Below, in pieces: positions 10,826 to 24,906 of a stretch of DNA of 64,000 nucleotides. The notes below the pieces were generated by a model, which worked only from the letters and a program-made list of their open reading frames with translations, was not told the DNA's origin and did not search any database. Both the position numbers and the translations under genes were made by a program. Position 1 is the first letter of the stretch, and each line of letters opens with the position of its first letter. This DNA is from Pleurotus djamor. Its lineage: Eukaryota > Basidiomycota > Agaricomycetes > Agaricales > Pleurotaceae. The stretch covers positions 62,001-126,000 of the forward strand of contig JAPEVF010000065.1 of NCBI GenBank assembly GCA_029747585.1, given 5' to 3'.

Positions 10826-13110
10826 ATGACTTCGGCACCATATGGAACATGGACCTCTCCAATTACTGCTGATGCTATCCTCGAGGGCGTGAGTCACCTT
10901 ATCATCGCCATCATTTGCAGATTACTCAGACTTCCCGATCTACTCAGTCCAAGCCAGTCGCGGAGCTGATCGTCGACCCGACATTCAACACGATATATCA
11001 TGTTGAATCGCGTCCCTCTGAAGGCGGAAGAAGCTTTCTCGTCAGGTCAGAGACTGGTGAAGATATCGTCGTCGGCGCGGACTTCAATGTCAGAACCGGT
11101 GTCCATGAATACGGTGGCGCTGCGGCCATCGTCTACGATGGCATTGCATACTTCTCCAACTATACGGACGCTCGCGTTTACAAGGTCTCTGCTGTTGGGC
11201 CGGTACCATCTTCACCTGAGGCAGTAACTCCTGGTCTGTCCGAGCTCTTGTTATCATCTAATTTCAGGACACTAAATGGCCTTCATATCCTATTCATAGA
11301 CACCAATAAGCTTCACCGGTATGCCGACTTCTCGGTGCACCCAATACAGCTCAATCTCTTGGTCTCGATCAAAGAAGATCATACGAACGATCCTGATGGC
11401 GAAACGCCTGCCAACGTCGTTAACACACTCTGTGTCATTGATGCTGCCGCAAAGACAGTCTCGCCCCTCGTTTCCGGGGCAGATTTCTACAGCAATCCAC
11501 GCTTCTCGCCCGACGGTACCCGTATCGTCTGGTTACAATGGTTTCACCCAGACATGCCATGGGAAGGATCTGAACTCATGCACGCCGACGTCAGTATCAG
11601 CAGTGGACAAATCGAGTTGAGCAACATAACCAAGATTGCCGGAAAGCCAAAGGATATCAGCGTCGCATTCCCGTCTTGGATCTCTAATGACACCCTCTTG
11701 TTCACGAGCGACGAGTCTGGGTATCAAAACCTTTACAAGTACCAGAATGGGACAGCGTCCCCCGTCCTATCTAAACCCATCGCTGAAGATTTTAGTCAGC
11801 CGGCTTGGTCGTTGGGATGGTCTCCCTTCGCCCCTCTTGACCTCGAGGGGAAGTCGATCCTCTGTACGGCTTGGCGAGGGGGAAGGACTATCTTCTACCT
11901 GGCCGATGTTGAGAGCGGTTCGGCGCCCCTGGAAATCGCTGCACCCTTCGTGGCGATCGACATCATGCGAAACACGATCCCGGGTACTCCCCAAGTAGTA
12001 TTTTACTCGCCCACTCTCAAGGATTCAGGCGGAATCACTCTGATTACCCTGACGTCCTCTGTGTCTCCAGAAAACCCGACATTCACACCTGTTGGCCCTC
12101 CAGCCAAGGCGTCAGGCTTCCCAGACACAATCATTTCGGAAGCGAAACCATATAGTATTGGTCCAGAAGATCATCCTGTCCATGTGGTTTACTATGCGCC
12201 GAAGAACCCGGATTACACTGGCAGTAACATCCCAGGCGAAAAACCACCTTGCGTCGTCAATATCCACGGAGGACCTACGGCTCTCGAATCTCAGGGGTTG
12301 AATATGAAGAAGCAATACTACACTAGTCGTGGGTGGGCTTGGTAAGTCTTGAGTCTTCTTGAGCTTTTTGGGCGGATTTCTGAATATCTTCGTTGCAGGC
12401 TCGACGTGAATTACGGAGGGTCCTCTGGCTATGGTCGCGTGTATATGTGAGCGCCTCATAGATCTAGATTGACTGAGCTTTTTATTGACTGAGGATTCAT
12501 ACAGTGAACGACTTGCTGGAAAGTGGGGAATAGTTGATGTGGAAGACAGTATCCAAGCCATGCAACTTCTTTCGAAAGATCCCTACAATCTCATTGACGA
12601 AAAACGATCAGCGATTCGTGGAGGGTCTGCCGGAGGGTACACCACCCTCGCAGTCATGTCCATCAGTGCCAACCCTGCAGCCTTCGCGGCTGGGACGTCC
12701 TCCTATGGTATCTCAAACCTGATCAAGCTCGAAGAGCATACTCACAAGTTTGAATCCCACTACCTCGAGAGATTGGTTGGCGGAACATCGCAGGAAAATC
12801 CTGAGCTCTTCCACGCAAGGTCTCCGCTTTTCCATGCCGACAAGATAGTATCGCCCCTCCTGGTATGTGCGGTCACCTTTCATATTATTCAGTTGACCTA
12901 GAGCCTTCTTAGATTCTTCAAGGTGCTGACGACCGAGTCGTTCCTCCTGAACAAGCCGAAGCTATTGTCAAGGAAATCCAGAATCATGGTGGTATCGTTG
13001 AATATAAACTTTATGAAGGGGAAGGACATGGCTGGAGGAAAGAGGAGACGATTAAAGACGCGCTTGAAAGGGAAATTAACTTCTACGAGCGCATGTTCAA
13101 GCTTAAGTAG
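10826..13110 (+). CDS. S9 prolyl oligopeptidase-family peptidase
   Basis: Five exons: 10826-10888, 10921-12341, 12399-12446, 12505-12862, 12913-13110; 695 aa. An N-terminal beta-propeller-like region (about 20-440, with ESRPSEGGRSF, VHEYGG, NPRFSPDGTRIVWLQW, PAWSLGWSPF) precedes an alpha/beta hydrolase domain. The Ser-Asp-His triad is in place: S552 in RGGSAGGYT, D637 in GADDRVVP and H669 in GEGHGW. HGGPT marks the oxyanion region. No signal peptide, so it is probably cytosolic, of the dipeptidyl/acylaminoacyl-peptidase (S9C) type. Exon 1 (starting MTSAPYGTWTSPITADAILEG) is joined by a 32 nt intron, very short, but reading through changes frame. The only other way into the large open frame is a non-ATG codon near 10915. 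Confidence 0.9.
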
Positions 13111-13237
13111 GAAGATACTGATGTTGTGCACGAGAAAGAATTATTTGAAGTTCTTCTTGTCCCTATCTTTCTACTCCTTACCCCTGAGATGCCTCGAAAC
13201 GACACCGCCACAGGTGTCGTCACCCTTACCACTCACG

Positions 13238-14520
13238 ATGTCGACCACTGAAGAAGAACTGGATCCGTATGAACTCCTTGGTCTCAAATCCGAGGCGAAT
13301 GACCAAGAAATAAAAACTGCGTATCGGCAACGGTCGCTCAAAGTCCATCCAGATCGAGTATGTCATTTCTTCCATTTCTTTTGCTTCTTGACTCATCGCC
13401 TCCCTAGAACCCAGGCAATCCCGATGCAGGCACGTCTTGTGGATAAATTCATAGAGTGCGTGTAACTAACCACCACAAAAAGCACGGAAATTTCACGAGT
13501 TAAACCAGGCATACGAACTCCTTCTCGATCCTCTCCGACGACTTGCCCTTGACGCCAAACTCCGAGTCAAACTTGCTCGGAAGGAACGGTTTAAAGCGTA
13601 TGACTCCAAACGCAAGAACCTCGTCGAGGAACTCGAGGAGAGGGAGCGCGCTTTCAAAAAGGCCCGGGTGGAGAAGCAGCAGGAAGAGATCAAGGTCTGG
13701 CATGAGACTGAGAGGATAAAGGAAGAGGGGAGGAAGCTGAGAGAAGAGCGGGAACGGGGGCTAAGACAGCAGCAACCCAGTGCTACCACTTCCAAAGACG
13801 AGGATGCTACGACCGACGAGATGGAGGCTCCTTCATTAGGTGCGCATGAACTTCATCACTCTCTGCGCGTGGACTAACGCAACCAACTCAGGCGACTTCG
13901 ATACCACGGTTCGCGTTAAATACGCAATAAAATCTTATCCAACCCTCACATCCGCCTCTTCGCTGGTCACTCTACTAGCGCCCTTCGGTGCCATAGATGA
14001 AGATTCCGTGGTCTTATCCATGAAGCCAACGAAGAAAGCCCCAACAAAGCCACCAAAATACGCAACAGCTCTTGTTCCATTCAAGCGTATCGGGGATGCA
14101 TTTGGTGCGGTATGTGCTAGTGGTCAAGCCAGTCGGGGTCTGGATGGTATAGATATCGGGTGGGTTGAGCGAAAGGAGCCGCCCATCTTAGGCTGGCTGA
14201 AGAAGATGGGTAAGCTAGGAGCTCCGCCGCAACCGTCTCCCTCTCCCAATGCTCCAGGTGAAGGCGCCACGAAAGCGCCATTACCACAACACCAAACCAA
14301 GAATGATTCAACTGGATTAGCGTCTTCTTTCCCTGACTTCATTGTGGGTTCTTCGTTGCAGTCGCAGCCATTTGCCTGACTTCTCTTTTAGTCGCCAACA
14401 CCAGCAGCACCGATCGTGTCTGGGCTAGGGTACGAAGAAATAACACTGATGCGAATGAGGCAGGCAGAGAAGGAACGTTTGGAGAAGGAAATCATGGAGC
14501 AAGAGGCTGCTCAGAGTTAA
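13238..14520 (+). CDS. Spliceosomal J-domain protein (DNAJC17/Cwf23-like)
   Basis: Five exons: 13238-13357, 13408-13429, 13483-13839, 13892-14343, 14392-14520; 359 aa. Order: J domain (about 7-75) with the HPD motif at residues 37-39, a charged coiled coil (about 80-150, KARVEKQQEEIKVWHETER), then an RRM-like fold (about 165-250, VRVKYAIKSYPT ... ATALVPFKRIGDAFGAV) and a basic/acidic C-terminal helix. J domain plus RRM with this spacing is the architecture of DNAJC17 and yeast Cwf23/Cwc23, which act in spliceosome disassembly; a nuclear location is inferred. The 22 nt exon 2 appears to use a GC donor at 13430 (CAG|GCACGT): the family NPDAARKFHEL run is restored only this way. It starts 127 bp after the S9 gene on the same strand. 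Confidence 0.85.
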
Positions 14521-14554
14521 TTTGTTGCGTTAGATCTAGCAATAGGTAGAGTAC

Positions 14555-15721
14555 TTAGTCCTCATCGACTTCCGAGGCTGAATGTGCGCGACGTTTCGTT
14601 GTGGTCTTCTTGCCCGGATTTTTCCATTTCTTGAATTTCTCGGCGAGATCCCGTTGGAACGCTTCGTCGTACTCGATGCATTGCATGCACCAAATCGGAA
14701 TTCGCTAAAGAAACGTACGATTAGCGCGACACAAACATTGGACAGGGCTGGTGGTCTACCAACCTCTTCACCACTGTCATACGCTTCTTGGATTTCGTCA
14801 ATGGAAATCGGGAATTTGATCCTACCCTTGGGTGCAGACGCGATGGCTGCCTCTTGTTCTTCCTTCGTTGGCTCTCGACCGAGCCGTTTCTTCAATGTGA
14901 GTTTTGCTCTCATGGGTACACCTCTGCCCTTCTTTGCAATGACATCAATCCATTTCTTGCGGAACTAGTATAACAATAAACATGTCAGCCTGAGTAAACA
15001 AGAACGCTGGCGACCCATACCTGTCCATCTTGGGCAAGCCATTCTTCTTTGGATAGGTCAGGAGCAGGGGTCAACTTGAATTGGCCAACGTAAAGCCATT
15101 GGTTTGCAGCCAGACCTATGAAAAGCCGTTGGATTTTCTCCCATTCATACGCTGGTGCAGGAAGGGGTCTGTAAAGTAGCCCGGGCGCGCCTGGCGACTG
15201 AGGAGCATGCGGGTTAAATTCAAGCTTGGGATACATGAAATCATTCATTCCATGTTTCGCTAGGAAAGCCTCGCCGATGGTAGGGTATGTCGACTGGGTG
15301 CTGCCGCCGTAGTGATCTTTCATGAAATTTCGAGACACAGCAACATCGCGGATGGAAGGGTCCAGCGTTACTGGAAATATTTCTTCGCTAATGGCTTTGA
15401 GACGAGAAGTGACTGAATAGAGAGTTAACGCGTTGTCATTCTTTTTCTCTTTTTTCTCCTTCTTGGCTTTCTGATAAGGATGGAAACCTGTCGTCAGAGG
15501 CGTTAATTTGGTGTTCAATGAGACGGCGAACGTTTGTAGGAGGGCCCAGTTTATCACTGGGATCGTCGTTGCTTATTTCGTCAATTTCACGCTTGACTCC
15601 TACAGTGGTTCATCAGAAATGCTGATATACGTGAAGTCGGCATACCTTTCCTCAGGCTCCTTCTAGTGGTAGCAACAGAAGGAGTGGGAGTGGGCGAGTC
15701 GTCCGAGGGCTCGATTTTCAT
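14555..15721 (-). CDS. DUF6697-like protein of unknown function
   Basis: Five-exon model: 15721-15646, 15599-15558, 15487-15021, 14964-14764, 14704-14555; 311 aa. The core has ISRD-like features of the agaricomycete DUF6697 type: FPVTLDPSIRDVAVSRNFMK near the start, WLYVGQFKLTPAPDLSKEEW and KKWIDVIAKKGRG in the middle. A Lys/Glu-rich stretch (QKAKKEKKEKK) precedes it, and the tail is basic then acidic (KKTTTKRRAHSASEVDED), suggesting a nuclear protein. No catalytic motif is evident. The exon 2/3 join is the weak point: a 70 nt intron with donor GTGATA is preferred, but a 38 nt alternative with donor GTCTCA also keeps frame. It converges with the Cwf23-like gene, with only 34 bp between stops. 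Confidence 0.65.
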
Positions 15722-16467
15722 GACAAAAACGCGTCCTTGTTGGTAGTTTATCTCAATGAGGTCTAATATTGACTTCGGTGTGCGAAAGTCGCGTCGAATT
15801 TGAGGTTATACGTAAGTCATGGGGGGTTTTGGGCATCTTCAGCAAGCGCTTGCTTATGCTCCTTGCTCAGTAACTTTCGGCTTCACAGACACTTCAGCTG
15901 AATTTCACCTTTCCCGACTATTCTAGCCCTCGATTTCGACGACCCGCCGATACTCTAGATCATGCGACTGGGCATCATCAATCCCGCGAGATTCTACCCG
16001 GGTGCTACCATGGTCCATCGGCGAATGTAAGTCGTGTAGTTATCAACCCAAGGGCTTTCAAATCCGCACGAATGATTCATAGAAGTCCCACAGGCGGAAC
16101 GGATAATACACCCTGCATGTCACTTCAAGTTTACTGTGATCGCTGGGAAACGTCGCTGGGCAAGAGGCAACGGCTTGCGTCACATGGCTCCGTCCACCAT
16201 ATGGCCTCTGCGCNACCCCCGACCTGGAATGGACAATCGTATCAGTCCCGAATTCCAAGGATGTCAATGTCATAGCGGTATCGGATGACGATACCTTGCT
16301 ATCAGAGCAGAGCTTGAGNGAAGGGTCTCACCATGAGTGATTGCGTGATCGCTCGCAAAGCTTGATCAGGAGGTACGTCCGAGCACGCAATTTGCGTAGA
16401 ACATAAGTATATGACCTAAGTTTAGACATGATGTCCCCCACACAATTNGCCCTACATCGTANCAGCC
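15722..16467. other. Divergent promoter region with Ns
   Basis: This separates the DUF6697-like gene (-) from the O-acetylhomoserine sulfhydrylase gene (+). A short frame near 15964 (starting MRLGIINPARFYPG) ends after about 25 codons and looks like leader sequence. No other coding signal. Confidence 0.4.
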
Positions 16468-18614
<2,147 letters not shown>

Positions 18615-19220
18615 CTGTATGATCCGGGGAAAATGTGGATGGATGCCATTGAGTGCCATTGTGTATGTAAATTCTGAGTCTGTATGAGTATGCTAGAGTA
18701 GAGCAAAACTGGAAGCCCGCCTAAATATTGTTATTGTCCACCTGCTGGGCCAGCCAATTTACCTAACTCTTTACCCTGTCGATGTGGAATGGTATCCCAC
18801 AATGCTGGGGTGAACTTAGCGAGGCAACAATTGGGCTTTTTGGCCATTGTAGGCCTGTTTCGGGACACAAACGTTGCCAAGTTGTGGCTTTGTTTGGGTG
18901 ATTGCCTATTTCTCCACGCTAAAAACGCCCCATATGGTAGGAATTGATTGTGGGTCCACAAGGAAGCTGTAAAGAAGTCGACGAATTCCTTGATATGGAA
19001 GTTGTGGGTCCCTTTTTTCGTGGGGTGAATTGCCGAACAAAGGACGGATCGGTGCAGCGAGACCAATCCGCCACTGTTTACTTCCCTCTTCCTTCCAGCT
19101 ATAAAATGGGCGCACAATCATGTCTCCTCCTCGTCCCCCACCGAACAAGCGTCGTTCAGCCTCCCCTTCAGCTCTCTCTCCGACCTCCTATCCCANTTTG
19201 TTTCCCCTTCAGCAACAACA
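18615..19220. other. Intergenic, Clp1-like promoter
   Basis: This holds the sulfhydrylase 3' flank and the upstream region of the Clp1-like gene. Frames here show no domain. Confidence 0.4.
19100..19106 (+). promoter_or_regulatory. TATA box of the Clp1-like gene
   Basis: TATAAAA lies 114 nt before the ATG at 19221 and is followed by a pyrimidine-rich, C-rich leader, typical of fungal start regions. Confidence 0.45.
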
Positions 19221-20349
19221 ATGGTTCTCGGTCCCCGCAACGTCACCAAACACAATGTCAAGGAAAGCGCACCTATAAAATCCCTCGACTCAGTAACCGA
19301 ACGCGTCTCAGCAAGCCTTCGTGAAGCCTCTCGCCGCCGCCGCAGACGCGTGTCTGGCTCGCAGAATATCCAATTTGAATCGGTGCAAACTCGCGACGGT
19401 CGAACAAGAAACGTCTTCCTCGTGAAGAAGACACGTCCACAAACCCGCATTCCGCTCGCTCAGTGTGCGCAGATGAGCGACGCCCCGAAAACATCACCGC
19501 CGACCATCCCCGTCTCCCTTCCTCGTCGCCTTGCGCGTCCAACCTTCAAGCCCATTTCCCCAGTCGCCATTGAAGCAGCCGTACCCGGGGTTGAGAGTGC
19601 CCAATATGTGCTGGATCGACTACCTTTGCTCGTCGAAGAGTACGTATTCCTATCCTGCTTCGTGGCGTTCATTTTTTAACCGTTTCTTTTCTATCAGAAT
19701 GTCGAAAGGCGTTCTTGCAGCCCACATTCCCGCTTCCCGGACATCCACCGTCCCTACCGAAGTTGAAGTCGAGTTCAACGCTTCACAAGGTGTCGATATC
19801 CCAACACATGTGATGTTGGTCTACAAAGCCGGAGCAGCAGAAACCAAGCAGGCAATTTTCTCACCAGTGCACCATGTCGTACTCGCTGCACACTGCGCCA
19901 ACCTCCCACCCATGAAAACGATCCCTGTCGAAGTAACCCCAACCGCTGAGGGTTCACGAGCGACACTACCAGTACAACCACTCGGTGTCCCGGTCCCCGA
20001 GCTTTTCTCCCTCCTGAGCGCATTCCTCTACCACAAGAGCCCCATGCCTGTCTTCCGCGCACTGCTTCCGCAAGATTTCTCCATCTCAGGTGGTGACTGG
20101 TCGGGGCCCACTTTCTCTGCTGCTGCACAAGCTGCTCCCATCCGCGTCCTTGGGCAACGCCTCAGCGATACGCACAAACTAGACTCGATACTGCAAAGTA
20201 TCGCGAAGACCCATGGCATGTGGCGTAATGTCTGTGCTCTGGGCATCTTCGACCCCGCTGTTTGGCACACGTTGGACATCGTATGGGGGATCCTGTTGAC
20301 TGCCTTGTCGTTTTCCACAAACCAGCCGGAGTTGATGGCTTGTTCATGA
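19221..20349 (+). CDS. Clp1-like sexual-development protein (tentative)
   Basis: Two exons: 19221-19639 and 19698-20349; 356 aa. The N-terminal third is basic and probably disordered, with an Arg-rich run (REASRRRRRRVSG) that could be a nuclear localisation signal. The C-terminal two thirds look folded: THVMLVYKAG, IFSPVHHVVLAAHCANLPP, LGVPVPELFSLLSAFLYHK and ALGIFDPAVWHTLDIVWGIL. These segments and the length (Coprinopsis Clp1 is about 365 aa) match my memory of the basidiomycete Clp1 (clampless1) family, needed for clamp formation and dikaryon development downstream of the mating-type homeodomain proteins. Recognition rests on overall resemblance, not a catalytic motif, so the assignment is moderate. 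The gene model itself is firm. Confidence 0.6.
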
Positions 20350-20599
20350 TTCCTTTCCACCTCTTCCTGTTCCCTGCCTCGTCTCCTTTGCATTTTCTCT
20401 TCACCATGAACACACATCACGTATTATTATATGCCCACGCAGTACCAAGAACACCACATGTTGTATGATTATTCTTACTTATTACCTGGAAATCAATCAA
20501 ACCCTTATAAACATCACTCAAATGCTTGTTCCCGAGTGTCTGAAACTAGATGTCATTGCAACGGATTGATAAAAGGTACATTGTTGAGGGATGTCGAAG

Positions 20600-22358
20600 T
20601 TACTCATCCCTCCGCTCGACTCCTGACCAGAAGGTCGCGACAATATACGGCTCTCCCTCTTTATACTTCAGTGGTTGCTCGCCATCTCTCGTCCTCCCCA
20701 TATACTTCGCCGACATCCCAGCCACCCTGATGAATAAACTGCCATCCAAGTATTCCGCACCAGGGAGACCAGTTTCCACAAGTTCTGGATTGCCTACGGT
20801 TCTATTCCCATATAGCACGGCATAATGAGACAATGCCCTCATGAGCTTGGGCAGATGTTCATCTACGTGAACAATGCTGGATTGGACGAGTGGGAGCCAA
20901 GGATTGGGGGTAAGTGCAGAGGGAGAATCGACTGAAGGGAAAGTGAATCCCACAGGGACGGGCTTTGGTCCAGGAGGAATAGGGAAGGTGGTATTCGTGG
21001 CAAAGTAGTCCTTGATGTTGAGGGTTTGACGACCATGGCCGACCCACCAAACAAGACAGACAACGAAGTAGCTTCGAAGTAAGATAGCTTGAGACCGAGG
21101 CGACAAATATCGAAGGACGGAGGGTAAAAAGAGACTTGACGTTACTAGATGCATGCTGAAAGGGTTATTAGACACTTCAGTCGTCCAAAGCACAAGACGC
21201 ATCCAGCTTACTATAGGAAGTCGGCCTCAATCTTATCGTCTCCTTCCCAGAAACTGAGACCATAAATCAGAGTATTCATCCAAACGATTTCCTCGAATTT
21301 CTTCTCGACCATGTTAGGATCCGAAGTGTCCAAAGTCCACTGTTCTCCGTACTCCTTGATGATCGGTCCGAAGTTATCCGAAGCCTGAGAGTATGTAGTG
21401 AAGAGGTTGTCAGGTTTGAAGCCGTTGAACCGATTATCTCGTAGCATGCGAGCCATTACCGTCAAAGCGTGGACATTCTCCGAGGGAAGAGGTTGTTCGT
21501 CGAGAACGAGTTTCTGCAACGGAAGTTCGTGTGGGGTTGTGACCGCAGGGAAAGCGTTGAATAGATCCGAGGTAATAACCGCGGAGGAGCTAGCTTTGTG
21601 GACAGCCGTAGACGCCAATCCTTGAAAGCATGATGTGAATTGGAGGTAATCGTAAGATTATGATTGGGTCCATACCTTCAATGATCATTCCAGGGATGTT
21701 GAGTTCAAGCCCATATCCAATATGGATTAGCGGGTGTACGATGGCATCCATGAGTCGGCTGAGCATCTCAGGCTGCGTCTTCCTCGAAGCATCAAAGTTG
21801 AATTCTTTCGAAAAGAGGAACTTCTCGAGGACTTCGGATGCAGTCGAAGTTTGGAGAAGTTTGCTGAAATAAAACATATAGGCATTGTAATACCTGGCAG
21901 TGGCGAGTAATGATTATTTTATGGAAAGTAGTATGGAAAGGTCAGAGGAGTACGCACCGATGGTCACCCAGATGCTTCAAGAAGTTGGCTTCGGTGATAG
22001 GTCCATCAGACTTGAACGCCGCGAGCTGGTACTCGCAATTGGACTTGTACGCCGCCTCGATGACTTCTGGATTCGCGCCGAGAGCCCATATGGCCAACAT
22101 ATGATGGGTCGTGTGACTATGGAGGAAGCCGTCAGAGATACTCTAGACCTAGCTAGGCACATAATTGAGAGAAAGGACTTACTTGTGACGACCGAAATCG
22201 TCAATGAAGACATGCCATCTCTTGTGGTTGTCTTGTAGGACCTTGCGGAGCGTGGCAGTCGACTCTGGGGTAGACCCAGGGAATACCCTCGGTGACAGCG
22301 TGGAAGGAGGATTGGTGGAAGGAATAGGCCACAACTTCGAGAGATATTCGTCTGCCAT
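20600..22358 (-). CDS. Questin oxidase-like protein, copy A
   Basis: Five exons: 22358-22183, 22116-21958, 21893-21676, 21620-21212, 21155-20600; 505 aa, no break. Family: questin oxidase-like (DUF4243; includes AflY- and MdpL/GedK-type Baeyer-Villiger-like oxidases of polyketide pathways). Diagnostic stretches are NHTTHHMLAIWALGA early, HPLIHIGYGLELNIPG in the middle, MHLVTSSLFLPSVLRYL after the last intron, and HVDEHLPKLMRALSHYAVLYG plus GSLFIRVAGMSAKYMGRTRDG near the end. The His-rich early and central motifs are the likely active-site parts. No signal peptide. No polyketide synthase lies nearby, so the substrate is open. It is followed 824 bp upstream by copy B in the same orientation with the same exon plan. 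Confidence 0.88.
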
Positions 22359-23181
22359 TTTGTGAGGGCGAGAGCAGCTGTCCTTCCCTCTGACCCAAAG
22401 CCCGCTTATGTAGGGCTATACCACGGGCTAGATTACATCAAGTCACACGTACTTACTAGTTCAACATTCAGTCATGGAGTGAGGAATTTACACGGCAAGG
22501 TCGCCGCGTGCTTCACATCTTCTCATGTGAAGAGCTCAGCGCTCAGCGCCCCCATCGGCACCCGCTTTGATGGACATTGCTTGGATGGAATCATGCCCAA
22601 ATGCGGCCAAAGGTGGTCTGGGCGTCGTCAGAAGGAGTCTTTGGGAGCAAACCAAGGACCTGTGATACGTACTGCTTGAGAAAGCTTGCTAATACAGAGT
22701 AAACACAAATTGCTCACCATCTTTTTACTGCCCGCCCCAAGACATAAAAGTACAATGGGCTCAGACAATTTGGTAGGTTCGAACCAAGATGAGAAGTCTA
22801 ATCCGGGTTTGCTGACGCAGAAGGAGGAACTGGACGTAATCCCGATTACCAGAGGTAGTGTAGCCTTGAGAAGAAACGAGGCAAAGAAGAGCTTCTTTGA
22901 CTGAAAACAGTTGACTATGCGTTAGATATCTTCCACGGGGCCTGAGAGAGGTTTCAACACCATCGTGACGACAACGGGAGCAAAACGGGAGCGAACAGAA
23001 ATTGCCTGATAGGGGGCAGTTGTGTCGTCAGGAGCCTACCTTCAGGAGAAAAGGCGTCAGAGGCTGGAGTCTGGTAGATTTTCCCTTAAGAGCTTGGCTT
23101 ATCATTGCTTGGGCAGCTTATAACACATATTTATGGGTTAAATAGTAGATGGGTTAAATAGTAGGTGTACGGCCCAATTCA
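22359..23181. other. Intergenic between questin-oxidase-like copies
   Basis: This holds the promoter of copy A and the 3' flank of copy B. A 72-codon frame at 22686-22904 has no homology I recognise. A 16 bp unit (ATGGGTTAAATAGTAG) occurs twice in tandem at 23133-23164, just past the stop of copy B. Confidence 0.45.
23133..23164. repeat. 16 bp perfect tandem duplication
   Basis: Two identical copies of ATGGGTTAAATAGTAG lie directly adjacent, in the 3' flank of questin-oxidase-like copy B. Confidence 0.9.
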
Positions 23182-24906
23182 CTAGCGACGATCGATCCCT
23201 CCCCACAACGTCGCAACCATATACGAGTCCCCATCTCTATGCTTGACCGGATGCTCGCCATCTCTAGTCCGACCCATATATTTGGCCGACATCCCCGCCA
23301 CTCTGATGAAGAGAGTACCGTCCAAGTGCTCTGCTCCTGGAAGGCCTGTCTTGATAAATTCTGGATTTCCGGCCGCCTTGTTTCCATACAGAACAGCAAA
23401 GTGGGCCAATGCTCTGATGAGTTTCGGAAGGTGCTCATCCACATGAACAATACTGGATTGAATGAGTGGAAGCCACGGGTTCGGAGTCAAAGCTGAGGGA
23501 GAATCGACAGAAGGGAATGTGAATCCCACAGGTGTGGGCTTCACCCCAGGTGGGATGGGGGATGCAGTGTCTGCAGAGAAGAAATCTTTGATAGGAAGCG
23601 CTTGCCGCCTTTGGCTGACCCACCAAACGAGACAGATGGTGAAGTAGCTACGAAGGAGGATGGCTTGCGATCGAGGCGAAAGATAACGGAGGACAGCGGG
23701 TAGGAAAAGTGTCGACGTAACGAGATGCATGCTGAAGGGTTTCATTGAAAATACAAAGTGATAAGCAGGAGGCAGGCTTACTATATGAAGTCGGCGAACA
23801 TCTTATCTCCACCCTCCCAGAAACTGAGACCATATATCAGAGTATTCATCCACACAATCTCTTCAAACTTGTTCTCGATCATGTGTGGGTCGGATGGGTC
23901 TAGCGTCCATTGCTCGCCGTACTCCTTGATGATCGATCCGAACTTGGTCAGAGTTTGATAATATGCAGAAGGATGCTTGTCAGGCGTGAACCCATCAAAC
24001 TGTTTATCCTGTAAGATCCGCGCCATTATTGTCAGGGCATGGACATTTCCGATAGAGGGTTGTTCTTCAAGGACCAGTTTTTGGATAGGGAGATCACTTG
24101 GGCATACGACAGCAGGGAAAGCATCGAACAAGTCAGGAGTAATCACGGCGGTGGATGAGGCTTTCCTAATGACAGCTCCAGCGAGTCCTAGATATCTCAC
24201 ATCAGACCACACAAGGGGCTAAGAACACGGTCAAATACAAGGAACCTTCAATGATCAACCCGGGTATATTGAATTCGAGTCCATATCCGATGTGGATGAG
24301 CTGATGTATGAGAGCATGGAAGAACCGACTGAGCAATTCTGGATGTGCCTTCTTCCCAGCATCAAAGTTCATTTCTTTCGAAAAGAAATACTTCTCGAGC
24401 ACTTCGGAGATTGTCGACCTCTGGAGGACTTCGGCGAAGTAGACCAGGTATGCGTTATAGTAGCTAGTGATTTATGAATAGACCGTCATCGATGAACAAC
24501 AAGCCGCCCACCTCGGATCACCCAAATGGTCGAAAAAGTTCTCTTCGGTGACGGGTTCATCCGACTTGGAAGCGGCGCGCAGGTACTCGCAGTTAGACTT
24601 GTATGCTGCTTCAATAACCTCGGAGTTCGCGCCAAGAGACCAGATCGCCAGTATATGGTGGCTAACATGACTATGCAGCGGGAAGGGTGTCATCAAAACA
24701 TAGAAGTTATAGCTGAGAGACACCACTCACTTGTGGCGACCAGCATCATCGAAGAAGAGATGCCAATTCTTATGGTTGTCCTGAAGAACTTTGCGCACCA
24801 TAACTGTTGATTCTGGCGTAGATCCAGGCAGAATCGTTGGAGATAGTGGGTGAGGAGGGCGGGTAGAGGGAGTAGGGAACAGTTTAGCAAGAAATTCGTC
24901 CGTCAT
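23182..24906 (-). CDS. Questin oxidase-like protein, copy B
   Basis: Five exons: 24906-24731, 24670-24512, 24463-24246, 24187-23782, 23731-23182; 502 aa. It is a close paralogue of copy A: the first three exons have identical lengths (176, 159, 218 nt) and the last two differ by 3 and 6 nt. Shared runs include VRKVLQDNHKNWH, IIKEYGEQWTLD and VWMNTLIYGLSFWEG. The family motifs are intact (SHHILAIWSLGA, HQLIHIGYGLEFNIPG, FIRVAGMSAKYMGRTRDG). A TATATAAA-like element lies on the minus strand at 24949-24956, about 45 nt upstream. The tandem arrangement and matching introns show recent local duplication. Substrate unknown. Confidence 0.88.

Noticed and set aside
21205..21216. Stop codon after ADFL in questin-oxidase-like copy A (and after ADFI in copy B)
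   Set aside because: The TAG overlaps a GTAAGC donor (TA|GTAAGC); splicing to CATGCAT removes it in both copies, and copy C splices at the same place.
22765..22785. tRNA B-box-like GGTTCGAACC
   Set aside because: No A box at the right distance upstream, and the flanks do not form an acceptor stem.
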